From Thioclava sp. GXIMD2076 (GTDB lineage: Bacteria > Pseudomonadota > Alphaproteobacteria > Rhodobacterales > Rhodobacteraceae): a DNA stretch of 64,000 nucleotides. Both the position numbers and the translations under genes were made by a program. Positions within the stretch are counted from its first letter, which is position 1. Every line of letters begins with the position of its first letter. The notes under the pieces were generated by a model that did no database searches, was not told where the DNA came from, and saw only the letters and a program-made list of their open reading frames with translations. Location of the stretch: assembly GCF_037949795.1 (NCBI RefSeq), contig NZ_CP149932.1:310001-374000 (forward strand), read 5' to 3'. Positions 1-8,626 of this stretch are shown here, piece after piece.

Positions 1-1
1 C

Positions 2-256
2 CTGACCGGCACAGTGCTGGCCAAGGAGATCATCGCGGGCAATATGGCGCTGCGGTTTCCGGAGCTGACTTGGCATGACCCTGCGACACAGCTGGTCCGG
101 CCCTGCCCCGAGGGCCCGTTCTGGCTGCTGGGCCTGGCGGAGGATCCGGCGGTCATGGCCTATCTCGAATTCTGCCAACGCCGCCCGAGCCCCATGGACG
201 CCATCGCGCTGCCGCATGATCACGCCTTCACCCTGTATCAGGCGCTACCGCATTAA
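2..256 (+). CDS. C-terminal end of an unrecognised protein (5' partial)
   Basis: The reading frame is open from base 2 to a TAA at 254-256 and its true start lies left of the window. The visible 84 residues are Pro- and Leu-rich, with a segment reading PEGPFWLLGLAEDP and a His-rich stretch near the end (LPHDHAF). There is no signal peptide, membrane helix or motif that I recognise. Codon use looks like that of its neighbours. It converges on the hydroxyacid dehydrogenase gene with a 15-base gap, so the two ends probably share termination. I cannot assign a function. Confidence 0.55.
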   Translation: MTGTVLAKEIIAGNMALRFPELTWHDPATQLVRPCPEGPFWLLGLAEDPAVMAYLEFCQRRPSPMDAIALPHDHAFTLYQALPH

Positions 257-271
257 CGGCAGCCGCTCCGG

Positions 272-1258
272 TTACAACATCGAGGGCAGAACCTGATCCG
301 GTGGCCGGTGGCCATCGGCAAAGGTCTTGATATTGAGAAGCACCTTCTCGCCCATCTCGATGCGCCCCTCGATGGTCGAAGAGCCCATATGCGGCAGCAG
401 CACCACATTGGGCAGCTCACGCAGGCGTGGGTTGATCTCGTGGCGTCCTTCGAAGACATCAAGCCCAGCACCGGCGATCTCGCCCGAACGCAGCATCCGC
501 GTCAGGGCATTCTCGTCGATCACCTCGCCGCGCGAGGTATTCACCACCACCGCCGAAGGTTTCATCAGCTTGAGCCGTCGGGCATTGAGCAGATGGAATG
601 TCGAGGGCGTATGCGGACAGTTCACCGAGATCACATCGACACGGCTGACCATTTGGTCGAGGCTCTCCCAATAAGTGGCCTCCAGCCCCTCCTCGATCTC
701 GGAGCGAAGCCTGCGACGGTTATGGTAATGGATCTGCATGCCAAACGCGCGCGCGCGCCGCGCCACCGCCTGCCCGATCCGGCCCATGCCCAAAATCCCC
801 AGCCGTTTGCCACCGATTCGTCCGCCCAAATAAGCGGTAGGCGACCAGCCCTCCCAGCGGCCCGACTGCATAATCGCGAGACCTTCAGGGATGCGCCGCG
901 TCACCGCCAGCACCAGCGCCATCGTCATATCGGCGGTGTCCTCGGTCACGACGCCCGGAGTGTTCGACACCAAAATGCCGCGCTGACGGGCCGTGGCCAC
1001 ATCGATATGGTCGATCCCTGCCCCGAAATTCGCGATCAGTTTCAACCCCTCACCGGCCTGCGCCAGCATATTGGCATCAATCTTGTCGGTCAGCGTCGGG
1101 ACCAGAACATCGGCGCGTTTCATCGCCGCGACCAGCTCGTCGCGCGTCATCGGCGCATCGGTGTCGCGCAGTTCGACATCGAACAGTTCCTTCATCCGCG
1201 TCTCCACGACCTCGGGCAACCGTCGCGTGACGACAACACTCAAACGCTGGTTCGGCAT
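272..1258 (-). CDS. D-isomer-specific 2-hydroxyacid dehydrogenase (glyoxylate/hydroxypyruvate reductase type)
   Basis: A 328-residue cytosolic NAD(P)-dependent dehydrogenase of the GhrB/GyaR/SerA superfamily, expected to reduce a 2-keto acid such as glyoxylate or hydroxypyruvate. The outer domain carries the NFGAGIDHID segment (about 78-87). The Rossmann fold has G-M-G-R-I-G at 157-162. Catalytic Arg243 lies in TSRGEVID and catalytic His290 in LPHMGS. The usual catalytic Glu position, five residues after Asp267 in the DVF motif, is Arg272 here, with Glu274 two residues further on. The position right after the pyridine-binding beta strand (HNRRRLRSE) is basic, which suggests NADPH; this is inference. 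The start is the ATG at 1258. The substrate is not determinable from sequence. Confidence 0.88.
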   Translation of the reverse strand: MPNQRLSVVVTRRLPEVVETRMKELFDVELRDTDAPMTRDELVAAMKRADVLVPTLTDKIDANMLAQAGEGLKLIANFGAGIDHIDVATARQRGILVSNTPGVVTEDTADMTMALVLAVTRRIPEGLAIMQSGRWEGWSPTAYLGGRIGGKRLGILGMGRIGQAVARRARAFGMQIHYHNRRRLRSEIEEGLEATYWESLDQMVSRVDVISVNCPHTPSTFHLLNARRLKLMKPSAVVVNTSRGEVIDENALTRMLRSGEIAGAGLDVFEGRHEINPRLRELPNVVLLPHMGSSTIEGRIEMGEKVLLNIKTFADGHRPPDQVLPSML

Positions 1259-1401
1259 GGCGCCTCCTCCCCCTCTTCCAACTCTCCGTGCTTAAGGGCA
1301 AACTGCGCCTCAAGGGTTGAAGATACAAGACCCACCGAGGCAGAAAATGGCAAAATACACCGTATTGTCGCAATTTTGTTGCGCACCGAAACCACCACCA
1401 T

Positions 1402-2037
1402 ATGGGCAGTAACAGCATGATTACGAAACAGGCACTTTTGCGCGCCATTTGTATGACCATACTTTCGGCCACATTCCTGACACTAGTCTATGGCCATTAC
1501 TCCCATGCGCAAGAGAGCGCGGACGAAAGTGGTATATTATCCGACGAGGATAGTGGTCCCGCGCCCGAAATGGATCTGGCACCGGCGGGCAAGGACGCGG
1601 GCAAGGTGAAGCTGGGTTCCAATACCAACCTGCCGATCCCGCGTTTCGTCTCGCTAAAGACCTCGGCGGGCAATGCGCGCCGCGGGCCCTCGCTCTCGCA
1701 CCGGATCGACTGGGTGTTCAAGCATCGCGGCATGCCCCTGAAGGTCACCGCCGAATATGGTAACTGGCGCCGCGTCGAGGACCGTGACGGTGCGGGCGGC
1801 TGGGTGCATTACGCACTGATTTCCGGCGTGCGGACCGTGGTCATTCAGGACGCGGTCGCCGATCTGCATGCCAAGCCCGATGACACCTCGGCCATTACGG
1901 CGCGTGCGGAATCGGGGGCCATCCTGCATCTGGGAAAATGCAGCCTGAACTGGTGCGACATCCGCGCCGACGGGGCCGAGGGCTGGGTCAAGAAATCCGC
2001 GATCTGGGGCGTCGATCCCGACGAGATCAGGGACTAA
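1402..2037 (+). CDS. Exported bacterial SH3-domain protein
   Basis: A protein of about 211 residues with an N-terminal hydrophobic signal (residues about 12-35, ending near SHAQ). An acidic low-complexity stretch follows (ESADESGILSDEDSG), then two SH3-like repeats from about residue 75 to 205. The repeats have the pattern typical of SH3_3/SH3_4 domains: LKTSAGNARRGPSLSHRI, then WRRVEDRDGAGGWVH, then ADLHAKPD, then WCDIRADGAEGWVKKSAIWG. Such domains usually bind the cell wall or partner proteins in the periplasm. A second ATG at 1417 is also possible and gives a tighter signal peptide; neither start has a convincing ribosome-binding site. The gene is divergent from the dehydrogenase. Its role is unknown. 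Confidence 0.75.
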   Translation: MGSNSMITKQALLRAICMTILSATFLTLVYGHYSHAQESADESGILSDEDSGPAPEMDLAPAGKDAGKVKLGSNTNLPIPRFVSLKTSAGNARRGPSLSHRIDWVFKHRGMPLKVTAEYGNWRRVEDRDGAGGWVHYALISGVRTVVIQDAVADLHAKPDDTSAITARAESGAILHLGKCSLNWCDIRADGAEGWVKKSAIWGVDPDEIRD

Positions 2038-2111
2038 GAACCTTTACGGCTCGGGGAGGTTGGGCTAGGTCTTCGCGCAGGGAGATCCGCGCGCAACGAA
2101 GGACTTTCAGG

Positions 2112-2999
2112 ATGTATGATTCCGAAAGCGTTAAACTCAACAGCTCTGCCGGTCTGGCCTCTGTCGCGGTTGCCAGCATCCTCGTGGTCCTCAAATCATG
2201 GGCGCTCTGGCAAACGGGGTCGCTCTCGATCGGGGCCTCGCTGGCCGATAGTGCGCTGGATCTGTTGATTTCGGTTCTTGGCCTCCTGACTATCCTCTAT
2301 GCCGCAAAACCCGCCGATCACGACCATAGTTTCGGGCATGGCTCGGCCGAGGATCTCGTCTCGCTCGGCCAGTCGCTTTTCATCGCGGCCAGTGCCGGCA
2401 TCATCATCTGGACCTCCATCGAGCGCCTGCTGACGCCGGGCACCCAGCATATCGGCTCGGAAGGCGCAGGGATCACCGTCATGGTGGTCTCGATCGTGCT
2501 GACGCTCGCGCTGGTGATCTGGCAAGGCCGCGTGGCCAAGAAGACCGGCAACAAGGTCGTCGCCGCTGACCGGCTGCATTATGTCGGCGATATGATCCCC
2601 GCACTCGGGGCGATTTTCGCGCTCTGGGCGGCCCAGACCTTCGGCTGGCAGCGCGTCGATCCGATCGTGGCACTGATCGCGGCGCTCGTCATGCTCAAGG
2701 GCGCATGGAGCATCGGAACAGGGGGCTGGAACGCGCTGATGGACGGGGCGGTCGCGCCCGAGATCATCGCCGATATCGAGCGCATCGCCACCGAGCATGA
2801 GGGGGTCATGGCCTTCCACGATCTTAAGACCCGCACCGCAGGCGCGACCATGTTCGTGCAGCTGCATGTGGAGCTGGAGGGCGGGCAGACCCTCGAGGAG
2901 GCGCATGATATCGCCGCCCGCCTCAAGCACAAGATTATCGAGACCTATCCCAATGCGGATGTCATTATCCACAAGGACGTCTGGCGCCCACAGGCATAA
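2112..2999 (+). CDS. fieF: Cation diffusion facilitator, FieF-type divalent metal exporter
   Basis: A 295-residue inner-membrane antiporter of the CDF family that exports Fe2+/Zn2+ in exchange for protons. Six membrane helices are followed by a cytoplasmic C-terminal domain. Visible metal-site residues are Asp in SLADSALDL (TM2) and His/Asp in ADRLHYVGDM (TM5). The bridging loop DHDHSFGHGSAEDL matches FieF/YiiP closely. The C-terminal domain has FHDLKTRTAG and VQLHVELEG, as in metal-sensing CDF tails. The start was set at ATG 2112 because AAGGA lies eight bases upstream and the protein then begins just before TM1; the frame is open further upstream only by chance. A hairpin terminator follows directly. 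Confidence 0.9.
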   Translation: MYDSESVKLNSSAGLASVAVASILVVLKSWALWQTGSLSIGASLADSALDLLISVLGLLTILYAAKPADHDHSFGHGSAEDLVSLGQSLFIAASAGIIIWTSIERLLTPGTQHIGSEGAGITVMVVSIVLTLALVIWQGRVAKKTGNKVVAADRLHYVGDMIPALGAIFALWAAQTFGWQRVDPIVALIAALVMLKGAWSIGTGGWNALMDGAVAPEIIADIERIATEHEGVMAFHDLKTRTAGATMFVQLHVELEGGQTLEEAHDIAARLKHKIIETYPNADVIIHKDVWRPQA

Positions 3000-3001
3000 G
3001 A

Positions 3002-3030
3002 GGCCAGCCCCGCAGGGCTGGCCCTTCTCT
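3002..3030 (+). terminator. Rho-independent terminator after fieF
   Basis: A perfect 9-base stem (3002-3010 with 3015-3023) encloses a 4-base CGCA loop and is followed by CTTCTCT. It lies in the 30-base gap between convergent fieF and dcp and may serve both. Confidence 0.6.
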
Positions 3031-5048
3031 CAGACCTCGTCCAGAAGACCACGGCCCTTCAGCAACGCCTCGACGCCGGGCATCCGGCCACGGAACCCCT
3101 TATAAAGCGTCTCCGCCTCCTGCGAGCCACCTTTGGACAGGATCCAGTCCTCGAGCTTCTCGGCCATTGCCGGATCGAACGGCCCGCCCGCTTCCTCGAA
3201 CGCCTCGAAGGCGTCGGCATCCATAACCTCGGACCACATATAGCTGTAATAGCCCGCGCTGTAACCATCGCCCGAGAAGACATGCCCGAAATGCGGCGCG
3301 GCATGGCGCATACGGATCGCATGGGGCATGCCGATCTCCGCCAGAACCTCCGCCTGACGGGCCAGAGCATCCTTGGGCGCGGCCCCCTCGTGGAAGTCCA
3401 GATCCACCAGCGCCGAGGCCAGATATTCCACCGTCGAGAAGCCCTGATCATAGGTCGCGGCAGCCTTCAGCTTGTCCTGAAGGTCCTGCGGAATGGCCTC
3501 GCCCGTTTTGTAATGGCGGGCGTGTTTCTGCAGCACCTCCGGCACATCCAGCCAATGCTCGTAAAGCTGGCTCGGCAGCTCCACGAAGTCCCGCGCGACC
3601 GAAGTGCCCGAGATGAACTCGTAGGTCACATCCGACAGCATCTGGTGCAGCGCATGGCCGAATTCGTGGAACAGGGTCCGCGCATCGTCATGGCTCAGAA
3701 GCGTCGGATCGCCCTTGGCGAAGTTGCACACATTCATCACGATGGGCCGGGTCTCGCCACCGAGCTTCTTCTGCGAGCGCATCGCGGTGCACCACGCGCC
3801 CGAGCGTTTGGACCCGCGCGCATGATAATCCCCCAAGAACACCGCGATATGCTGGCCCTTGCGGGTCACCTCCCAGCCGCGCACATCCGCGTGGTAGAAC
3901 GGCCCGTCGATCTCGCTGAATTCCAGTCCGAAGAGTCGGTTGGCCACGTCGAAGGCCGCGCCGATCATCGCATCGAGCGAGAGATAGGGTTTCAGTGCCT
4001 CCTCGTCGAAATCGAACTCCGCCACACGGCGTTTTTCCGAATAATAGCGCCAGTCCCACGGCTCGAGTGGACCATTGGTGCCATCCTTATGCAGCATCTC
4101 GGTCAGCACGTCGGCATCGGCCTCGGCCGCCGCCTTTGCAGGCCCCCAGACCCCCATCAGCAACCCACGCACATTATCTGGGCTGCCCGCCATTTCGGTC
4201 TCGAGCTTGTAGGCCGCAAAACTTTCATAACCTAGCAGCTTGGCGCGTTCCTCGCGCAGGCTGAGGATCTCGTTCAGCAGTTCGGTATTATCGGTCTCGT
4301 TGCCATTGGCCCCGCGCGCGGTCCATGCCTCGTAGGCGATCCGGCGTAGCTCGCGATTGTCGGAGAACTGCAGGAAGGGCACCACCAGCGAGCGCGAGAG
4401 CGTCAGGACGGGGCCTGCCTCGCCGCGCTCCTCGCCTGCTGCCCGCGCAGCTGCGGCAAGCGAGGCCGGAAGCCCTGCCAGATCCTCTTCGGTCAGGGGA
4501 TGCGACCATGCGCGTTCATCGGCCAGAAGGTTCTGCGAGAACTGGGTATAAAGCACCGCAAGACGCGATTTGATCTCGGCCATCCGCGCGGCCTCCGCCC
4601 CCGAAAGCGCCGCCCCCGCACGGATGAACATACGGTGATACAGCTCGAGCATCCGGTCCTGTTCGGGGGTCAACCCCTGCGCCTCCCGCGCCCGCCAGAG
4701 CACGGCAATCCGCTGGTAAAGCGCCTCGTTCATGATGATTTCCGACGAGAAGGCCGCCATTTTGGGCGCCAGATCCCGCGTCAGCGCCTCGCGTGCGGGC
4801 GTGCTATCGGCACCCGAGACAGTATAAAACAGCCCCGCGACTCGGTTCAGGAGCGCCTCGGCCTCCTCTAGTGCCTCGATGACATTGGCGAATGTCGGCG
4901 GTTCGGGATTGGCCGCGATGGCTGCGATATTGGCGCGGGCAACGGTCAGGCCGGTCTCGATGGCGGGACCGAACTGGTCATCCTCCATCTGCGCGAAAGG
5001 GGGGAGCGAAAACGGGCCGGTCCAGTCGGCCAGAAGCGGATTTGTCAT
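3030..5048 (-). CDS. dcp: Peptidyl-dipeptidase Dcp (M3 family zinc metallopeptidase)
   Basis: A 672-residue thimet-oligopeptidase-family enzyme, close to the usual 680 residues of Dcp/PrlC. The zinc site is HEFGH (about residue 460) with the downstream glutamate in the usual FVELPSQLYEHW stretch. N-terminal features (NPLL... then ARANIAAIAANPEPP) and the C-terminal YSAGYYSYMWSEV segment resemble Dcp more than PrlC. Dcp removes C-terminal dipeptides from oligopeptides during peptide turnover. No signal peptide is seen, so cytosolic action is expected. The start ATG at 5048 has GGAGAT a few bases upstream. The gene stands alone, with 57 bases separating it from moeB upstream. Confidence 0.92.
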   Translation of the reverse strand: MTNPLLADWTGPFSLPPFAQMEDDQFGPAIETGLTVARANIAAIAANPEPPTFANVIEALEEAEALLNRVAGLFYTVSGADSTPAREALTRDLAPKMAAFSSEIIMNEALYQRIAVLWRAREAQGLTPEQDRMLELYHRMFIRAGAALSGAEAARMAEIKSRLAVLYTQFSQNLLADERAWSHPLTEEDLAGLPASLAAAARAAGEERGEAGPVLTLSRSLVVPFLQFSDNRELRRIAYEAWTARGANGNETDNTELLNEILSLREERAKLLGYESFAAYKLETEMAGSPDNVRGLLMGVWGPAKAAAEADADVLTEMLHKDGTNGPLEPWDWRYYSEKRRVAEFDFDEEALKPYLSLDAMIGAAFDVANRLFGLEFSEIDGPFYHADVRGWEVTRKGQHIAVFLGDYHARGSKRSGAWCTAMRSQKKLGGETRPIVMNVCNFAKGDPTLLSHDDARTLFHEFGHALHQMLSDVTYEFISGTSVARDFVELPSQLYEHWLDVPEVLQKHARHYKTGEAIPQDLQDKLKAAATYDQGFSTVEYLASALVDLDFHEGAAPKDALARQAEVLAEIGMPHAIRMRHAAPHFGHVFSGDGYSAGYYSYMWSEVMDADAFEAFEEAGGPFDPAMAEKLEDWILSKGGSQEAETLYKGFRGRMPGVEALLKGRGLLDEV

Positions 5049-5105
5049 GCGGATCTCCTTTCCAATGAAGCTAGGCGCTTGGCGCAGCTATGGAAAGGGG
5101 CCGCT

Positions 5106-5876
5106 TTACACGGGCGGGTGAATTCCCCCGCAGACCGCACAATCGGCACGCCGCGCCAAGCTGATCCGCCGGTTCTCGCCCCAGAGCATATCGATCAGCT
5201 GCAACCGGCCGCGCAGGCTTTGTCCCGTCCCTGTGATCTCCTTGATCGCCTCGGCGGCCATCTGCGCCCCCACCACGCCCGGCAATGCGCCAATGACACC
5301 AGCCTCGGCGCAGGTAGGTGCCAGCCCCTCGGCGGGAGCTTCGGGGAAGATACAGGCAAAGCACGGCGCGTCACGGGCCGGATCATAGAGCGAGAGCTGC
5401 CCCTCCCATTGCGTGATCGCCCCTGAAAGGAGCGGCACGCGGGCCGTGACGCAAGCCTGATTCACCATATAGCGGGTCGGAAAATTATCGCACCCATCCA
5501 CCACGAGCTGGCAGGTTTCGAACATATCCGTCGCCATATCGGGCGTCAGACGCGCCTCGACTGGCAGAATTTCAACATCGGGGTTTTGTGCTGCCAACCA
5601 GCGGGCGGCGACCGCGACCTTGGGCTGGCCGATATCGGCTTCGGTATAGATCACCTGCCGTTGGAGGTTCGACCGCGACACGAGGTCATCATCGATGACC
5701 GTGATCCGCCCCACACCGGCTGCGGCCAGATACATGAGCACAGGCACGCCAAGCCCGCCTGCGCCCACAACAACAACATGCGCCTCTTTCAACCGCCGCT
5801 GGCCGGTGCCGCCCACTTCCCGCAACAGGATGTGGCGCATATAACGTTCTAGCTCGCGGTCGGAGAGGCCCGTCAT
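5106..5876 (-). CDS. moeB: Molybdopterin-synthase adenylyltransferase (MoeB/ThiF family)
   Basis: A 256-residue E1-like enzyme that adenylates the C-terminal Gly-Gly of MoaD or a related sulfur carrier. The nucleotide-binding VVGAGGLG lies near residue 36 and the DDDLVSRSNLQRQ adenylation motif near 62-74. GCDNFPTRYMVNQ follows, and two CxxC pairs (CFAC and CAVC) form the structural zinc site. The cysteine in PTCAEAGV matches the conserved Cys of the family. A molybdopterin route is consistent with xanthine dehydrogenase at 45.7-50.3 kb. The start overlaps the dut stop by one base (TGATG), so translation is probably coupled. ThiF-like activity toward ThiS cannot be excluded. Confidence 0.9.
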   Translation of the reverse strand: MTGLSDRELERYMRHILLREVGGTGQRRLKEAHVVVVGAGGLGVPVLMYLAAAGVGRITVIDDDLVSRSNLQRQVIYTEADIGQPKVAVAARWLAAQNPDVEILPVEARLTPDMATDMFETCQLVVDGCDNFPTRYMVNQACVTARVPLLSGAITQWEGQLSLYDPARDAPCFACIFPEAPAEGLAPTCAEAGVIGALPGVVGAQMAAEAIKEITGTGQSLRGRLQLIDMLWGENRRISLARRADCAVCGGIHPPV

Positions 5877-6328
5877 CAGCCGATACCGGTCGAGCCGAAG
5901 CCACCTGCACCACGGGCGGTATCGGACAGCGTTCCCACCTCGGTCACGTCAAAGCGGTGCACCTGCGCGATCACCGCCTGCGCGATCCGGTCGCCATGCG
6001 AGATGCGGAACGGCACCTTGCCCAGAAGCATCAGCCCGATCTGCACCACGCCGCGATAATCCTCATCCACCGTGCCGGGACTGTTGGGAATGATGAAGCC
6101 GTGCTTCAGCGCCAGGCCCGAGCGCGGGCGGATCTGCATCTCGGTGCCTGCGGGCAGTTCCACATGGAACCCCGTCGAGATAAACTCGAACTGCATCGGC
6201 TCGAAAGTGATCGGCCCGTCGGGCAGGAAGGCCCGCAGATCCATACCGGCGGCACCGGCGGTCGCATAGCTCGGCAGAGGCAGATCCAGATTGCCCTCGG
6301 CGCGTTTGAAGCGGATTTCCATCGTCAT
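5876..6328 (-). CDS. dut: Deoxyuridine 5'-triphosphate nucleotidohydrolase (dUTPase)
   Basis: A 150-residue homotrimeric dUTPase converting dUTP to dUMP and pyrophosphate, which keeps uracil out of DNA. All five family motifs are visible: AGMDLRA, PRSGLALKHG, GTVDEDYRG (with the catalytic Asp), RISHGDRIAQ and the C-terminal RGAGGFGSTG that closes over the active site. Length is standard. The start ATG overlaps the coaBC stop by four bases, and an alternative Met at codon 3 is possible. The coaBC-dut-moeB order with overlapping ends indicates one transcript. Confidence 0.96.
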   Translation of the reverse strand: MTMEIRFKRAEGNLDLPLPSYATAGAAGMDLRAFLPDGPITFEPMQFEFISTGFHVELPAGTEMQIRPRSGLALKHGFIIPNSPGTVDEDYRGVVQIGLMLLGKVPFRISHGDRIAQAVIAQVHRFDVTEVGTLSDTARGAGGFGSTGIG

Positions 6329-7530
6329 TCCTTCGTCGTCAAAGCGGAAGCGATGCGCGCGGCCAGACGGCGGGCCACCTCTTCCTTGGCAAGGCGCGGC
6401 CAGGTCTCGGGACCCTGCGCATCAATAATCGTCACGGCATTCTCGGTGCCACCCATGATACCGGTCGCGGGGCTCACATCATTGGCCACGATCCAGTCGC
6501 AGCCCTTGCGTGCCCGCTTGGCGGTCGCGTGCTCCATAACCTTTTCCGTCTCGGCTGCAAAGCCCACCACCAAGGGGGGCCGCCCCGTTTCCATCTGCGC
6601 GACCTGCGCCAGAATATCGGGGTTCTCGCCGAATTCGAGCGCGGGCGCACGGCCCGTACCGTCCTTCTTCATCTTCTGCGCACCTGCATTGAGCACATGC
6701 CAATCGGCTACGGCCGCAGCAAAAACGGCCGCATCGGCGGGCAACGCCGCCTCGACGGCTGCCTGCATCTGTCGCGCGGTCTCGACCCGCACCACCTTCA
6801 CTCCCATGGGCGGCGGAACGCTCGCAGGCCCCGTGATGAAGGTGATCTGCGCACCCAGATCGCGCAATGCCCCCGCCAGCGCCGTGCCCTGCGCCCCCGA
6901 GGAGCGGTTGGCAATATAGCGCACCGGATCGATGGGCTCGTGGGTCGGGCCCGAAGTGACCACGATATGGCGGCCCTTCAGCGGGCCATGCGCCAGCGCC
7001 GCACGGATCGAGGCCAGAATATCGGCGGGCTCGCTCATCCGGCCCGGACCGAATTCACCACAGGCCATCGAGCCGTCGGCCGGCCCCGCAAACAGCACCC
7101 CGTCGGCCTGTAGCTGACGGATATTGCGCTGCGTCGCGGGATGGTCCCACATGCGCACGTTCATCGCGGGCGCGATCAGCACGGGCTTGTCGGTGGCCAG
7201 CAGCAACGTCGAGGCCAGATCATTGGCCAACCCCTGCGCCATCTTCGCCATCAGATCGGCGGTCGCAGGCGCCACAACCAGCAAATCGGCATCGCGCGAC
7301 ATCTGGATATGGCCGATCTCGGCCTCGCGGCTGACATCAAAGAGATCGTCATGCGCAGGCTCGCCCGCCACGACCGAAAGCGTCAGGGGCGTTACGAACT
7401 CGGCTCCCGCCTTCGTGACAATCGGCGTCACCGCACAGCCCTGCGCGCGCAACATCCGGATCAGCTCCGGCACTTTGAAGGCCGCGATACCGCCGCCGAT
7501 GATCAGTGCTATGCGTTTGCCGTCCAGCAT
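6325..7530 (-). CDS. coaBC: Bifunctional phosphopantothenoylcysteine decarboxylase / phosphopantothenate-cysteine ligase
   Basis: A 401-residue flavoprotein carrying two successive steps of coenzyme A synthesis. The N-terminal CoaC half (about 1-185) has the flavin and substrate motifs PAMNVRMW and SMACGEFGPGRM, the latter with the catalytic Cys. The C-terminal CoaB half (about 186-401) has TSGPTHEPIDPVRYI, NRSSGAQG and the KMKKDG loop (Lys-rich dimer and active site). Length is normal. It is the first gene of the coaBC-dut-moeB operon. I see no clear promoter in the 214-base gap that separates it from the end of rpoH. Confidence 0.96.
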   Translation of the reverse strand: MLDGKRIALIIGGGIAAFKVPELIRMLRAQGCAVTPIVTKAGAEFVTPLTLSVVAGEPAHDDLFDVSREAEIGHIQMSRDADLLVVAPATADLMAKMAQGLANDLASTLLLATDKPVLIAPAMNVRMWDHPATQRNIRQLQADGVLFAGPADGSMACGEFGPGRMSEPADILASIRAALAHGPLKGRHIVVTSGPTHEPIDPVRYIANRSSGAQGTALAGALRDLGAQITFITGPASVPPPMGVKVVRVETARQMQAAVEAALPADAAVFAAAVADWHVLNAGAQKMKKDGTGRAPALEFGENPDILAQVAQMETGRPPLVVGFAAETEKVMEHATAKRARKGCDWIVANDVSPATGIMGGTENAVTIIDAQGPETWPRLAKEEVARRLAARIASALTTKE

Positions 7531-7642
7531 GGTCTGTCTCCGCCCGAACCGATCTTCCCGAAACGATCTTCAGGTCTAAGGCCAAGCGGGCGGGCGTGCA
7601 AGCGCCCCGCCTGCCCCGAAGCGTCTCGGGAGCCCATCAATG

Positions 7643-7671
7643 AAAAATGGCCCGACGCAGAACGCCGGGCC
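7643..7671 (-). terminator. Terminator of rpoH2
   Basis: On the minus strand a GGCCCG/CGGGCC stem (7649-7654 with 7666-7671) is followed by ATTTTTC, a good U-tract. It lies about 75 bases beyond the rpoH stop. The rest of the gap 7531-7744 shows no gene. Confidence 0.6.
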
Positions 7672-7744
7672 GAGACAAGCTGGAAGCTGCTTCCAACAGG
7701 GAGAACAATAGGTATCACCTTTTACGACGGAGAAACCGTGGCCA

Positions 7745-8626
7745 TCAGGCGAACAGGGATTGCACTTCGGAGCCGTGGGTCTCGAGACTCTTGCGCATCT
7801 TGCCGAAAGCCTGCGCCTCGAGCTGGCGGATACGCTCCTTCGAGAGACCGAGTTCCTGCCCGAGGCTCTCCAGTGTGCGCGGATCCTCGATCAGACGACG
7901 CTCGCGAATGATATAGCGCTCGCGCTCGGTCAGGCGGCCCATCGCTTCGCCCAGCCATGCCCGCAGGGTAATACCATCCTGGTCGGCAGAGACAGTGCGT
8001 TCGGTGTCGGCATTCTCGTCCTCGAGCGTGTCGACCCATTCGCGGCCTTCATCTTCGGAAGATTGCGTGGCGTTCAGCGAGAAATCGCTGCCCGACAGAC
8101 GACCTTCCATCATTTCCACATCCGCCAGCGGAACGCCGATCTCCTCGGCCACACGCTTGCGCAGCGTCGCCGCGTCGATCTTGCCACCCTCGGCCTCGAC
8201 CTCGCGCTCGATCTGGGCCTGCACACGACGCATGTTGAAAAACAAAGCCTTCTGCGAGGAGGTCGAACCGGTGCGCACCATCGACCAGTTGCGCATCACG
8301 AATTCTTGGATCGAAGCCTTGATCCACCAGACCGCATAGGTCGAGAAACGAACGCCACGTTCAGGGTCGAACTTCTCGGCGGCTTTCATCAAGCCGAGGC
8401 TCGCTTCCTGGATCAGATCGTTCATCGGGGCGCCATAACGGCGGAACTTGGCCGCCATCGAGATCGCCAGCCGCATGTAAGCATTGATCAGACGGTGCAG
8501 GGCAACCTCGTCACGATTGTCGCGCCATGCCTTTGCCAGCGCAAGCTCGGTCTCCGCATCAAGGAATTCCGCCTTCATTGCGCGACGCGGTAGGGTTTCA
8601 TCCGTCATACCATCGAGTGCCATCAA
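7745..8626 (-). CDS. rpoH2: RNA polymerase sigma-32 family factor, RpoH2 type
   Basis: A sigma factor of about 291-293 residues. Region 2 carries AYMRLAISMAAKFRRYG, LIQEASLGLMKAAEKFDP and FSTYAVWWIKASIQEF (core and -10 binding). The RpoH box area follows (TGSTSSQKALFFNMRR), and region 4 ends in LGLSKERIRQLEAQAFGKMR (-35 helix-turn-helix). The N-terminus lacks the YMQEIRKFPML-type segment of classical RpoH1, and the SQKALFFN sequence matches the second RpoH of Rhodobacteraceae. That factor is linked to singlet-oxygen and general stress responses downstream of RpoE-ChrR (established for Rhodobacter). Two start codons (8626 and 8623) are adjacent. An RpoE-type promoter is not evident upstream. 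Confidence 0.9.
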   Translation of the reverse strand: MMALDGMTDETLPRRAMKAEFLDAETELALAKAWRDNRDEVALHRLINAYMRLAISMAAKFRRYGAPMNDLIQEASLGLMKAAEKFDPERGVRFSTYAVWWIKASIQEFVMRNWSMVRTGSTSSQKALFFNMRRVQAQIEREVEAEGGKIDAATLRKRVAEEIGVPLADVEMMEGRLSGSDFSLNATQSSEDEGREWVDTLEDENADTERTVSADQDGITLRAWLGEAMGRLTERERYIIRERRLIEDPRTLESLGQELGLSKERIRQLEAQAFGKMRKSLETHGSEVQSLFA

